Under the pieces are notes generated by a model. It searched no databases and was not told where the DNA came from. It worked only from the letters and a program-made list of their open reading frames with translations. Shown here piece after piece: positions 1 to 5,531 of a stretch of 6,581 bases of DNA (positions are counted from its first letter, which is position 1; the number at the start of each line of letters is the position of its first letter). The DNA comes from JASFRI01 sp050115015 (GTDB lineage: Bacteria > Acidobacteriota > Polarisedimenticolia > CBDVAL01): the NCBI GenBank assembly GCA_050115015.1, contig JASFRI010000241.1, positions 1-6,581 of the forward strand, in the 5' to 3' direction. Both the position numbers and the translations under genes were made by a program.

Positions 1-1
1 G

Positions 2-1114
2 GACGGGGGGGTGGTCTGGAAGCTGCTGCTCCTGTTCTGCTGCGCCAAGATCCTGGCGACGTCGTTCTCGCTGGGCTCGGGAGGCGCCGGCGGCATCTTC
101 TCCCCCTCCCTGCTGGTGGGAGCCTCCCTGGGCAGCTTCCTGGGGCTCGGTGCCGTGCATTTCCTGCCCGGGATCGCGGGCACGCCGGCGGCCTACGGGG
201 TTGCCGGGATGGCCGGCGCGCTGGCGGCGCTGACCCACGCTCCCGTCACCGGCATGCTGATGGTATTCGACATGACGCGGGACTACGGGCTGCTGATCCC
301 GATGATGCTGGCCAGCGTGACGGGGACCGTGGTGGCCCGCCGCATGGAGAGCCGGTCGATCTACGCGGAGCGGCTCAAGCGGCGGGGCATCGATCTGGAC
401 ATGGCCTTCGAGGACCTGGCCCTGGGGACGCTCCGGGCGTCGGACCTGATGCGCACGGCCCCGCCTACCGTCCGGGGCGACGAGACGCTGCCGCAGCTCC
501 TGCAGCGGTTCGGGCAGTGCCACGAGAACCAGGTCGTGGTCCTCGGCAACGGCGGCCGCCCGGCGGGGATCATCGACCTTCGGGACGCCGTGGAGTACTC
601 CCAGGACATCGCCTCGGGCCAGATCCTCCTGGCCTGGGACCTCACCCGCTTCGTCGAACCGGTGACCGTCACCACGCCGCTCTCCAGCGTCATGGAGCGG
701 GTCTGGCGCCAGGATTTCGCCCTGCTCCCCGTCGTCGACCCGGCACGGCAAGGCCGCCTGGTCGGGGCCATCGCCCGGAAGGACCTGCTGAACGCCTTCG
801 ACCGCGAGATGCTGCGGAAGCGGCTGCTGCTGACGCGCTTCCTCGTGTCCCGCGACGCGACGGGGGCGGAGGGGTTGCGCCGGGAGGACTATGCGATGAT
901 CGAGCGGGCGGTGCCGGAGACCCTGTTCGGGAAGACCCTGGCGGACCTCGACCTGCCCCACGATCGCAACGTGCTGGTGGTGGCGTTGCGGCGCGGGGAG
1001 GGGGAGTCGGCCAAGGAGCTGATGCCGCCGCCCGCGGACGCGCCTCTGGCGGACGGAGACCGGCTGGTGCTGCTGGGCCGCCGGGAGGACCTCGACGGCT
1101 TCACGATCCTGTGA
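2..1114 (+). CDS. ClC-family chloride channel/transporter, 3' part, with CBS pair and RCK_C-like tail (5'-truncated by window edge)
   Basis: Integral membrane anion channel or H+/anion antiporter. The frame is open to the left edge, so the GTG at 11 is probably internal. Counting residues from that GTG, 21-40 carry the ClC filter signature GGAGGIFSPSLLVGAS, matching the GxFxP loop that lines the anion path. Residues 59-110 form the last membrane helices, and the Tyr in SIYAERLKRRG (118) sits where the pore tyrosine (Tyr445 in E. coli ClcA) is expected. Two cytoplasmic CBS domains follow (about 145-200 and 213-265), then a TrkA-C/RCK_C-like domain (about 291-365, with the typical LADGDRLVLLG strand). 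The first two selectivity motifs (GSGIP and GREGP, with the gating glutamate) lie outside the window, so channel versus antiporter cannot be decided. The gene stops 13 bases short of the serS stop and converges on it. The family is certain; the ligand of the regulatory domains is unknown. Confidence 0.95.
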   Translation, partial: DGGVVWKLLLLFCCAKILATSFSLGSGGAGGIFSPSLLVGASLGSFLGLGAVHFLPGIAGTPAAYGVAGMAGALAALTHAPVTGMLMVFDMTRDYGLLIPMMLASVTGTVVARRMESRSIYAERLKRRGIDLDMAFEDLALGTLRASDLMRTAPPTVRGDETLPQLLQRFGQCHENQVVVLGNGGRPAGIIDLRDAVEYSQDIASGQILLAWDLTRFVEPVTVTTPLSSVMERVWRQDFALLPVVDPARQGRLVGAIARKDLLNAFDREMLRKRLLLTRFLVSRDATGAEGLRREDYAMIERAVPETLFGKTLADLDLPHDRNVLVVALRRGEGESAKELMPPPADAPLADGDRLVLLGRREDLDGFTIL

Positions 1115-1127
1115 TGCCGCTCCCGGG

Positions 1128-2411
1128 TCACATCCCGGCGGCGATCCGCTCCATCCCGTCCATGTAGGGCTGCAGCACCTCGGGGATCACCACGGTGCCG
1201 TCCGCCTGCTGGAAGTTCTCCAGGATCGCCACCACGGTCCTCCCCACCGCGAGCCCGGAACCGTTCAGCGTGTGGACGAATCTCGGCTTGCCGCCCTTCC
1301 CGGCGCGGTAGCGGATGCCGGCGCGGCGGGCCTGATAGTCGGTGAAGTTGGAGCAGGAGGAGATCTCCCGGTAGGTGTCCTGTGACGGGACCCAGACCTC
1401 CAGGTCGTAGGTCTTCGCCGCCGAGAACCCCAGGTCGCCGGTGCAGAGCTCCACCACGCGGTACGCGAGCCCCAGCCTCTTCAGGATCTCCTCGGCGTTC
1501 GCGGTGAGGCTCTCCAGCTCGTCGTACGATGTCTCCGGGTCGGCGTACTTCACGAGCTCGACCTTGTTGAACTGGTGCTGCCGGATGAGCCCGCGGGTGT
1601 CCCGGCCGTGGGATCCGGCCTCGGCGCGGAAACAGGGGGTGTACGACACGAACTTCATCGGCAGGCGGCCCGGCTCCAGGATCTCCTCCCGGTGGAGGTT
1701 CGTCACGGGGACCTCGGCGGTGGGGATGAGGAAGAAGTCGGTCCCGCTGATCCGGAACAGGTCGGGCTCGAACTTGGGGAGCTGTCCGGTGCCGGTCATG
1801 GCGTCGCGATTCACCAGGAACGGCGGGAGGATCTCCCGGTAGCCGTGCTCCCGGGTGTGGACGTCGAGCATGAACTGGATCAGCGCCCTCTCGAGGCGGG
1901 CGCCGGCACCGAGGTAGACCGCGAAGCGCGCTCCCGACATCCGGGCCGCCCGGGCGAAGTCGAGGATCCCGAGGGCCTCGCCGATCTCGGCGTGATCCCT
2001 GGGGGCGAACCCGAGCTCCGGCGGCGTGCCCACCGTCCGGACCACCGGGTTCGCGCTCTCGTCCGCTCCGACCGGCACCGACGGGTCCGGCACGTTGGGG
2101 ATGCCCAGGAGGATCGAGCGCGCCGCCGCGTCGGCCTCCGCGACGATCGGCTCCAGGTCCCTGATCTCCGCGGCGAGCCGTTTCATCTCCGCGATCCGAT
2201 CGTCGGGGTTCTCTCCGGCACGACGCTTCCGGCCGATCTCGTCCGAGGCCCGATTGCGCTCGCTCTTCCGGGTCTCGATCTCCTGGAGGAGCTGCCGCCG
2301 CCGGGCATCCGCCTCGAGAAAGCGCTCCAGCTCCGCGGTGTCCCCCCCGCGGTTCGCCAGCGCCTTCCGCAGGTCCTCCGGCCGATCCCGCACCCATCCT
2401 GGATCCAGCAT
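1128..2411 (-). CDS. serS: Seryl-tRNA synthetase, complete
   Basis: Cytoplasmic class II aminoacyl-tRNA synthetase that charges tRNA-Ser (and tRNA-Sec, where present) with serine using ATP. From the second ATG of an ATG-ATG pair (2414 and 2411) the protein is 427 residues, the usual bacterial length, and begins MLDPGWVRDRPEDLRKAL as family members do. A GAGGGG ribosome binding site ends about 7 bases before the 2411 ATG but only 4 before the 2414 ATG; either is possible. Residues about 28-100 form the charged helical hairpin that grips the long variable arm of tRNA-Ser. Motif 1 lies near 190-214. The serine-binding TAE is at 231-233. Motif 2 is FRAEAGSHGRDTRG (261-274), and motif 3 is GSGLAVGRTVVAILENFQ (384-401). 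All catalytic motifs look intact. The DUF523-DUF1722 gene ends 55 bases upstream on the same strand, so some readthrough transcription is likely. Confidence 0.98.
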   Translation of the reverse strand: MLDPGWVRDRPEDLRKALANRGGDTAELERFLEADARRRQLLQEIETRKSERNRASDEIGRKRRAGENPDDRIAEMKRLAAEIRDLEPIVAEADAAARSILLGIPNVPDPSVPVGADESANPVVRTVGTPPELGFAPRDHAEIGEALGILDFARAARMSGARFAVYLGAGARLERALIQFMLDVHTREHGYREILPPFLVNRDAMTGTGQLPKFEPDLFRISGTDFFLIPTAEVPVTNLHREEILEPGRLPMKFVSYTPCFRAEAGSHGRDTRGLIRQHQFNKVELVKYADPETSYDELESLTANAEEILKRLGLAYRVVELCTGDLGFSAAKTYDLEVWVPSQDTYREISSCSNFTDYQARRAGIRYRAGKGGKPRFVHTLNGSGLAVGRTVVAILENFQQADGTVVIPEVLQPYMDGMERIAAGM

Positions 2412-2442
2412 CATCCGTCCCCTCGGTGGAAGTCGTTCGCCG

Positions 2443-2451
2443 AGTCTAGCA
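2443..2451 (-). promoter_or_regulatory. Candidate extended -10 promoter of serS
   Basis: On the minus strand this reads TGCTAGACT, an extended -10 (TGn plus TAGACT, 4 of 6 matches to TATAAT). It sits in the short gap between the DUF523-DUF1722 stop and the serS start. A transcript starting about 7 bases later would have a leader of roughly 20-25 bases, enough for the GAGGGG ribosome binding site. No good -35 hexamer is visible at the right distance, which is tolerated for extended -10 promoters. This is a motif match only. Confidence 0.4.
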
Positions 2452-2466
2452 CACCGATCGCCGGCC

Positions 2467-3474
2467 TCAGGCGTGGTTCCGCAGCATGAGCTCCTTCGGG
2501 TGGGGCTCCAGGTACGTCTGCCCCAGCAGGTAGTCGACGCGACACCTCCGGGCATGGTGGCGCAGGAGGGTGATCGGGACGATCAGCGGGATCAGCCCGT
2601 TCCGGAAGTCCTGGACCGCGTCCCCGAGCTCCTGGCGCTCGTCGGCGTCCAGCAGCTTCTTCAGGTGCCCCGCGGCGTGCTGCAGGGTGTTCGTCTGGCG
2701 TCCCCGGGTCGCCATGCACGACATGGCCGCCATGAAGCTCTCCTGGTAGCGCGCTGCCAGTTTCCCGCGCTCCTGCCGCGTTCCTTCCGCCACCAGCCTC
2801 CCGAGACGGCGGTAGCTCTCCGGGTCGTGCGCCATGATCAGCAGCTTCTCCCGGGTGTGGAAGCGGACCAGGTCGGCCATCCTCCACGTTCCCGCGAACA
2901 GCGTCTTCAGCCGGCGATAGGCGAAGACCCGCTCGACGAAGTTCTCCCGCAGACGCGGGTCGTTCAGGCGTCCCTCCTCTTCGGCCGGCAAGAGCGGCAT
3001 CCCCTCCAGCAGACCCGCGGCGAACAGGCCGCGCCCGTCCCGCGACGGGATGCCCTTCCCGGTGTAGATCCGCACCCGGTAGAGCCCGCAGGAGGGGGAG
3101 CCCTTCTTGAAGATGAAACCGCACAGGTCGAGTGCCGACAGCTCCCGGGCGGACCGGCGGGCGTGCCGCTCCATGGCGGTCGTGTGGTCGGTGCCGCTCC
3201 GCACGCCCACCAGATGCAGCCGGTCGCCGCGCCGGGCCAGATGGACCGACTCCCGGGGGATCCCGAGGCCGATCTCCACCTCCGGGCAGACGGGGACGTA
3301 GCGCACGAACGGCCCCAGAAGGTCCCGGACGAAGGCGTCCTTCTTGTGGCCGCCGTCGAACCGGACGTTCTCTCCCAGCAGGCAGGCGGAGACCCCGATC
3401 CGGATCTCCGTCCCGGGGGAACCGAGCCTGCGGGCCCGACGCAGCCCTTCGGGAGTGCTGAGGGAGGCCTCCAT
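2467..3474 (-). CDS. DUF523-DUF1722 fusion protein (TudS-like desulfidase domain plus YbgA-like domain)
   Basis: A 335-residue two-domain protein from the ATG at 3474. Residues about 24-165 are DUF523: IGVSACLLGENVRFDGGHK is the family hallmark, followed by PVCPEVEIGLGIPR and KGSPSCG. In characterised DUF523 members (TudS, thiouracil desulfidase) three cysteines hold a [4Fe-4S] cluster that removes sulfur from 2-thiouracil; the likely equivalents here are Cys31, Cys63 and Cys129. Residues about 180-335 are DUF1722, as in E. coli YbgA, whose role is not established: HTREKLLIMAHDPESYRRLG near 206-225, and the terminal block with GLIPLIVPITLL and YLEPHPKELMLRNH. Desulfidase activity is inferred and the substrate unproven. 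The frame extends to a GTG at 3520-3522, but that codon has no well-spaced ribosome binding site and adds non-family sequence, so I prefer 3474. The gene is upstream of serS on the same strand and divergent from the symporter gene. Confidence 0.92.
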   Translation of the reverse strand: MEASLSTPEGLRRARRLGSPGTEIRIGVSACLLGENVRFDGGHKKDAFVRDLLGPFVRYVPVCPEVEIGLGIPRESVHLARRGDRLHLVGVRSGTDHTTAMERHARRSARELSALDLCGFIFKKGSPSCGLYRVRIYTGKGIPSRDGRGLFAAGLLEGMPLLPAEEEGRLNDPRLRENFVERVFAYRRLKTLFAGTWRMADLVRFHTREKLLIMAHDPESYRRLGRLVAEGTRQERGKLAARYQESFMAAMSCMATRGRQTNTLQHAAGHLKKLLDADERQELGDAVQDFRNGLIPLIVPITLLRHHARRCRVDYLLGQTYLEPHPKELMLRNHA

Positions 3475-3480
3475 GACCGG

Positions 3481-3489
3481 AGTGTAGCA
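3481..3489 (-). promoter_or_regulatory. Candidate extended -10 just upstream of the DUF523-DUF1722 start
   Basis: The minus strand reads TGCTACACT, the same layout as the serS element (TGCTAGACT). Its last T is separated from the ATG at 3474 by six bases (CCGGTC), so a transcript beginning 6-7 bases downstream would start on or next to the ATG and have no leader. No Shine-Dalgarno sequence precedes this ATG, which agrees with that reading. No -35 hexamer is apparent. The alternative is transcription from the AT-rich patch near 3514-3519 read on this strand. Confidence 0.35.
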
Positions 3490-3513
3490 GGTCGCCCGCT
3501 CCGGCCCGGGGCA

Positions 3514-3519
3514 TATAAT
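3514..3519 (+). promoter_or_regulatory. Consensus -10 box (TATAAT) for the DASS symporter gene
   Basis: A perfect TATAAT in an otherwise very GC-rich region, 38 bases before the GTG start of the symporter. Transcription would begin near 3525-3527 and give a leader of about 32 bases. No clear TTGACA-like hexamer lies about 17 bases upstream (the region reads GTCGCC), so an activator may be needed or the -35 is degenerate. The minus-strand reading of the same AT patch could also serve the divergent gene. Confidence 0.55.
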
Positions 3520-3521
3520 CA

Positions 3522-3549
3522 CTCCGGCGGGAGACCGGCCCGCCGGGAG
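3522..3549 (+). repeat. GC-rich inverted repeat overlapping the symporter transcription start and ribosome binding site
   Basis: The left arm CTCCGGCGGG (3522-3531) pairs with the right arm CCCGCCGGGAG (3539-3549) around a 7-base loop: eight contiguous GC pairs, one bulged G (3547), then two more pairs. The right arm covers most of the GGAGG ribosome binding site (3546-3550). As RNA it would be a stable hairpin that could hide the site; as DNA it is a dyad just downstream of the -10 box, where repressors often bind. Which of the two applies, or neither, cannot be told from sequence. If transcription starts at 3526 only the inner six pairs form. Confidence 0.5.
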
Positions 3550-3550
3550 G
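3546..3550 (+). promoter_or_regulatory. Ribosome binding site GGAGG for the symporter
   Basis: A near-perfect Shine-Dalgarno sequence (GGGAGGAGGGA across 3545-3555), with GGAGG ending 7 bases before the GTG at 3558. It fixes that GTG as the start, even though the frame also contains a later ATG. Confidence 0.75.
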
Positions 3551-3557
3551 AGGGACC

Positions 3558-5138
3558 GTGGAGCCGAGGCGGGACGGCGGCAACCTCCGGAAGCGGCTGG
3601 GGCTCGCGCTCGGGCCCGTCGCCTGTGCGGTGGTCCTCCTGCGACCGGTCCCCGGCGGGCTGGGCGTCGAGGCCTGGCGGATGGCAGGCGTGGCCCTCTG
3701 GATGGCGATCTGGTGGGTCACCGAGGCCGTGCCGATCCCGGTGACGGCGCTCCTCCCGCTGCCGCTGTTCCCGGCGCTCGGCATCCTGTCCAGCGGCCGG
3801 ACCGCCGCGCACTACGGGAACCACCTGATCTTCCTGTTCTTCGGTGGGTTCGTCCTGGCGCTGGCTCTGGAGCGCTGGGATCTCCACCGCCGCGTGGCCC
3901 TGACCATCGTCGCCGTCGTGGGCGGCGGTCCGCGGCGCCTGCTCCTCGGGTTCATGGTCGGCTCGGCCTTCCTGTCCATGTGGATGTCGAACACCGCGGC
4001 CACCCTCGTCATGCTGCCGATCGGCATCGCGGCGGTGCGAACCCTGGGGGCGGGGGCACGTTACCGGGGGGAGCGGGGGCCGGCGGTAGAGGAACGGGTG
4101 GTCCGCGAGTTCGGTGCCCTGCTGATGCTCGGACTCGCCTACAGCGCCAGCATCGGCGGGACCGCCACGCTGATCGGCACGCCGACGAACCTCGCGTTCG
4201 CCGCTGCGGTCCGGACGCTGTTCCCCGACGCGCCGGAGATCGGGTTCGTGCGCTGGATGGGGATCGGGGTCCCGTTCGCCGGCGGGTTCCTGGTGCTCCT
4301 CTGGGGGTACCTCGCCTGGCCCGCGTCGGGGATCGACCTGGGGAGGCTGCGTTCCGGTGACGAGCGCCACGAGCAGGTGCGGCGGCAGCTCCGTGAGATG
4401 GGCCCGCTCACCCCCGCACAGCGCTGGGTCGCGCTGGTGTTCCTGTTGACCGCGGTGGGATGGCTGTCCCGCACGGCGATCCGGATAGGCTCGCTGCGCT
4501 GGCCGGGATGGTCCTCCTGGTTCCCCGTCCCGGATCAGCTCCACGACGCGACGGTGGCCATGGCCGCGGCGCTGCTGCTGATGGCCGTTCCTGCCGTCGC
4601 CGGCGAGGGGGGGCGCCGCCCGGCGCTGCGCTGGGAACGGGTGCAGGAGCGCACCCCGTGGGGCATCCTGCTGCTGTTCGGCGGCGGGCTCGCGCTGGCG
4701 GCGGGCTTCGAGACCACGGGCCTCGCCTCCTGGATCGGTGGGCAGCTGGGCGCCTTCGCCGACGTTCCCTCCCTGCTGCTCGTGGCGGCCACCTGCCTGC
4801 TGGTCACCTTCCTGACCGAGCTGACCTCCAACACCGCGACGGTCACCATGCTGATGCCGGTGCTCGCGGCCACCGCCGCCGGCGCCGGCCTGCACCCGTT
4901 CCTGCTGATGCTACCGGCTACACTCTCCGGGTCCTGCGCGTTCATGCTCCCGGTGGCCACGCCGCCCAACGCAGTCGTCTTCGGCAGCGGCTGGATCGGC
5001 ATCCCCCGCATGGCCCGCACCGGCCTGTGGTTAAACCTCGCCGGCGCGGTCCTGGTGACGCTGGCGGTCTACCTGCTGGGGTTTCCCGTGCTGGGGCTCG
5101 GCGGGGGGGTGCCGGCCTGGGTGGCCGGCGCTGGATGA
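3558..5138 (+). CDS. DASS/SLC13-family anion:sodium symporter (ArsB/CitT/NaDC superfamily)
   Basis: Inner-membrane secondary transporter of 526 residues, slightly longer than the usual 450-500. The family imports di- or tricarboxylates, or sulfate, with Na+. Both inverted structural repeats carry their hallmark motifs: SNTAATLVMLP (first SNT at 144-146) with GTATLIGTPTNLAF (GTPTN at 207-211), and SNTATVTMLMP (second SNT at 424-426) with PVATPPNAVVFGSG (ATPPN at 467-471). In structurally known relatives such as VcINDY these SNT and T-P-x-N loops form the two Na+ sites and the carboxylate site. The N-terminal WWVTEAVPIPVTALLPLPLFP (52-72) is also typical of the family. Hydrophobic segments span most of the length, with a charged central loop (about 256-288). 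All key residues are present, so the protein should be functional; whether it carries C4-dicarboxylate, citrate or sulfate cannot be read from sequence. GTG start set by a strong ribosome binding site. Convergent with the zinc-ribbon gene. Confidence 0.95.
   Translation: MEPRRDGGNLRKRLGLALGPVACAVVLLRPVPGGLGVEAWRMAGVALWMAIWWVTEAVPIPVTALLPLPLFPALGILSSGRTAAHYGNHLIFLFFGGFVLALALERWDLHRRVALTIVAVVGGGPRRLLLGFMVGSAFLSMWMSNTAATLVMLPIGIAAVRTLGAGARYRGERGPAVEERVVREFGALLMLGLAYSASIGGTATLIGTPTNLAFAAAVRTLFPDAPEIGFVRWMGIGVPFAGGFLVLLWGYLAWPASGIDLGRLRSGDERHEQVRRQLREMGPLTPAQRWVALVFLLTAVGWLSRTAIRIGSLRWPGWSSWFPVPDQLHDATVAMAAALLLMAVPAVAGEGGRRPALRWERVQERTPWGILLLFGGGLALAAGFETTGLASWIGGQLGAFADVPSLLLVAATCLLVTFLTELTSNTATVTMLMPVLAATAAGAGLHPFLLMLPATLSGSCAFMLPVATPPNAVVFGSGWIGIPRMARTGLWLNLAGAVLVTLAVYLLGFPVLGLGGGVPAWVAGAG
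5111..5129. repeat. Perfect 7-bp hairpin at the symporter 3' end
   Basis: GCCGGCC (5111-5117) and GGCCGGC (5123-5129) flank the loop TGGGT. The structure lies in the last codons of the symporter gene and, on the other strand, about 24 bases past the zinc-ribbon stop. No T-tract follows on either strand, so it does not meet the intrinsic terminator pattern, although in this convergent junction it could slow polymerase or protect 3' ends. In coding DNA this GC-rich it may also be chance. Confidence 0.3.
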
Positions 5139-5144
5139 TATACT
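5136..5144 (+). promoter_or_regulatory. Possible antisense extended -10 (TGATATACT) in the convergent junction
   Basis: TGn followed by TATACT (5 of 6 matches to TATAAT) starts at the symporter stop codon. A transcript from it would start near 5151, run antisense through the zinc-ribbon gene and point towards murA. No -35 hexamer is visible. It could be a chance match. Confidence 0.2.
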
Positions 5145-5152
5145 CGAGACCC

Positions 5153-5440
5153 TCAGGAGTCCTTCTTCTTGGGGGCTTTTCCGGAATTCCCGTCGGCTGC
5201 GGTCTTCTTCCCGGCGTCGGGCTTGCCGGCGTCGGGCTTCCCGCCGTCCCCGGGTTTCCCCTTGCCGGCGTAGTCGGTCACGTACCAGCCGGTTCCCTTG
5301 AACCGGATCGCGGGAGCGGAGATCTGGCGCTCCGCGAATACCCCGCACTCGGGGCACTTCGCCCGGGGCCTGTCCGAGAACTTCTGGATCTTCTCGAACG
5401 TCTTGCCACACTTGGGGCAGCGATACTCGTAAAGGGGCAC
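5153..5440 (-). CDS. FmdB-family zinc-ribbon protein with Lys/Gly-rich tail
   Basis: A small 95-residue protein. The N-terminus MPLYEYRCPKCGKTFE is the signature of the FmdB/CxxC_CxxC_SSSS putative regulatory family. Cys8/Cys11 and Cys29/Cys32 form two CxxC knuckles expected to bind one zinc ion. After the ribbon comes the family's IRFKGTGWYVTDY segment (45-57), then a low-complexity, basic C-terminal tail (58-95) with a tandem GKPDA repeat and a KKK near the end. Family members are often called regulators, from a formamidase-operon gene in Methylophilus, but no DNA target or biochemical role is generally established. The start is GTG at 5440, with GGGAGG four bases upstream; the MPLYEY beginning confirms it. 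Convergent with the symporter gene (14-base gap) and divergent from murA (91-base gap). Confidence 0.93.
   Translation of the reverse strand: MPLYEYRCPKCGKTFEKIQKFSDRPRAKCPECGVFAERQISAPAIRFKGTGWYVTDYAGKGKPGDGGKPDAGKPDAGKKTAADGNSGKAPKKKDS
5211..5240. repeat. Two 15-bp tandem repeats in the zinc-ribbon gene tail
   Basis: The unit CCGGCGTCGGGCTTG (5211-5225) is followed by a copy (5226-5240) that differs only at the last base, with a decayed third copy after it (about 5241-5255). On the coding strand the repeats encode GKPDA-GKPDA. The repeat is in frame (15 bases, five residues), so gain or loss of a unit would change only tail length. Confidence 0.85.
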
Positions 5441-5454
5441 GGGGCCTCCCGGCG

Positions 5455-5475
5455 GGGCGGGCGCGAAAACCGCCC
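5455..5475. repeat. Short inverted repeat in the zinc-ribbon gene leader
   Basis: GGGCGG (5455-5460) and CCGCCC (5470-5475) enclose a 9-base loop containing AAAA. On the minus strand it falls at the very start of the predicted leader of the zinc-ribbon mRNA. Six GC pairs could form a 5' stem, but with composition this GC-rich chance is a real alternative. Confidence 0.25.
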
Positions 5476-5484
5476 GGAGAGGCT

Positions 5485-5514
5485 AATCTAGAACTCCCGC
5501 CGAGGCGAGGTCAA
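5485..5514 (-). promoter_or_regulatory. Candidate sigma70-type promoter of the zinc-ribbon gene
   Basis: The minus strand has TTGACC (5514-5509, 5 of 6 to the -35 consensus), an 18-base spacer, then TAGATT (5490-5485, 4 of 6 to TATAAT). Transcription would begin near 5478, about 38 bases before the GTG. It is the best two-part promoter in the window. The same AT-rich patch read on the plus strand (TAATCT at 5484-5489) may hold the -10 of murA, which would make the two promoters overlap face to face. Confidence 0.55.
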
Positions 5515-5531
5515 GCGGGCACGGAGCGCGC

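Noticed and set aside
1123..1138. Small hairpin CCGGG-TCACAT-CCCGG between the ClC and serS stops, considered as a terminator
   Set aside because: Only five pairs and no T-run on either side; expected by chance at this GC content.
889..2397. A 502-residue open frame on the minus strand
   Set aside because: It is an out-of-frame shadow of serS, low complexity in Arg/Gly, extending across the convergent junction into the ClC gene. The serS frame explains the region fully.
2412..2555. A longer serS reading frame starting at 2555
   Set aside because: The added 48 residues do not resemble the synthetase N-terminus and overlap the end of the upstream gene. The ATG at 2411/2414 has a ribosome binding site and gives the standard length.
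3475..3522. Start of the DUF523-DUF1722 gene at the GTG at 3522
   Set aside because: The extra 16 residues have no family resemblance and GGA abuts the GTG with no usable spacing. It is not fully excluded.
2026..3744. A 572-residue open frame on the plus strand
   Set aside because: It lies opposite serS and the DUF523-DUF1722 gene, is rich in Arg/Pro/Gly/Ser with no recognisable domain, and is a by-product of GC-rich third positions.
3519..4895. A 458-residue open frame on the minus strand
   Set aside because: It is antisense to the symporter gene, whose motifs are intact, and its Gln/Arg/Gly/Pro-rich translation is typical of a shadow frame.
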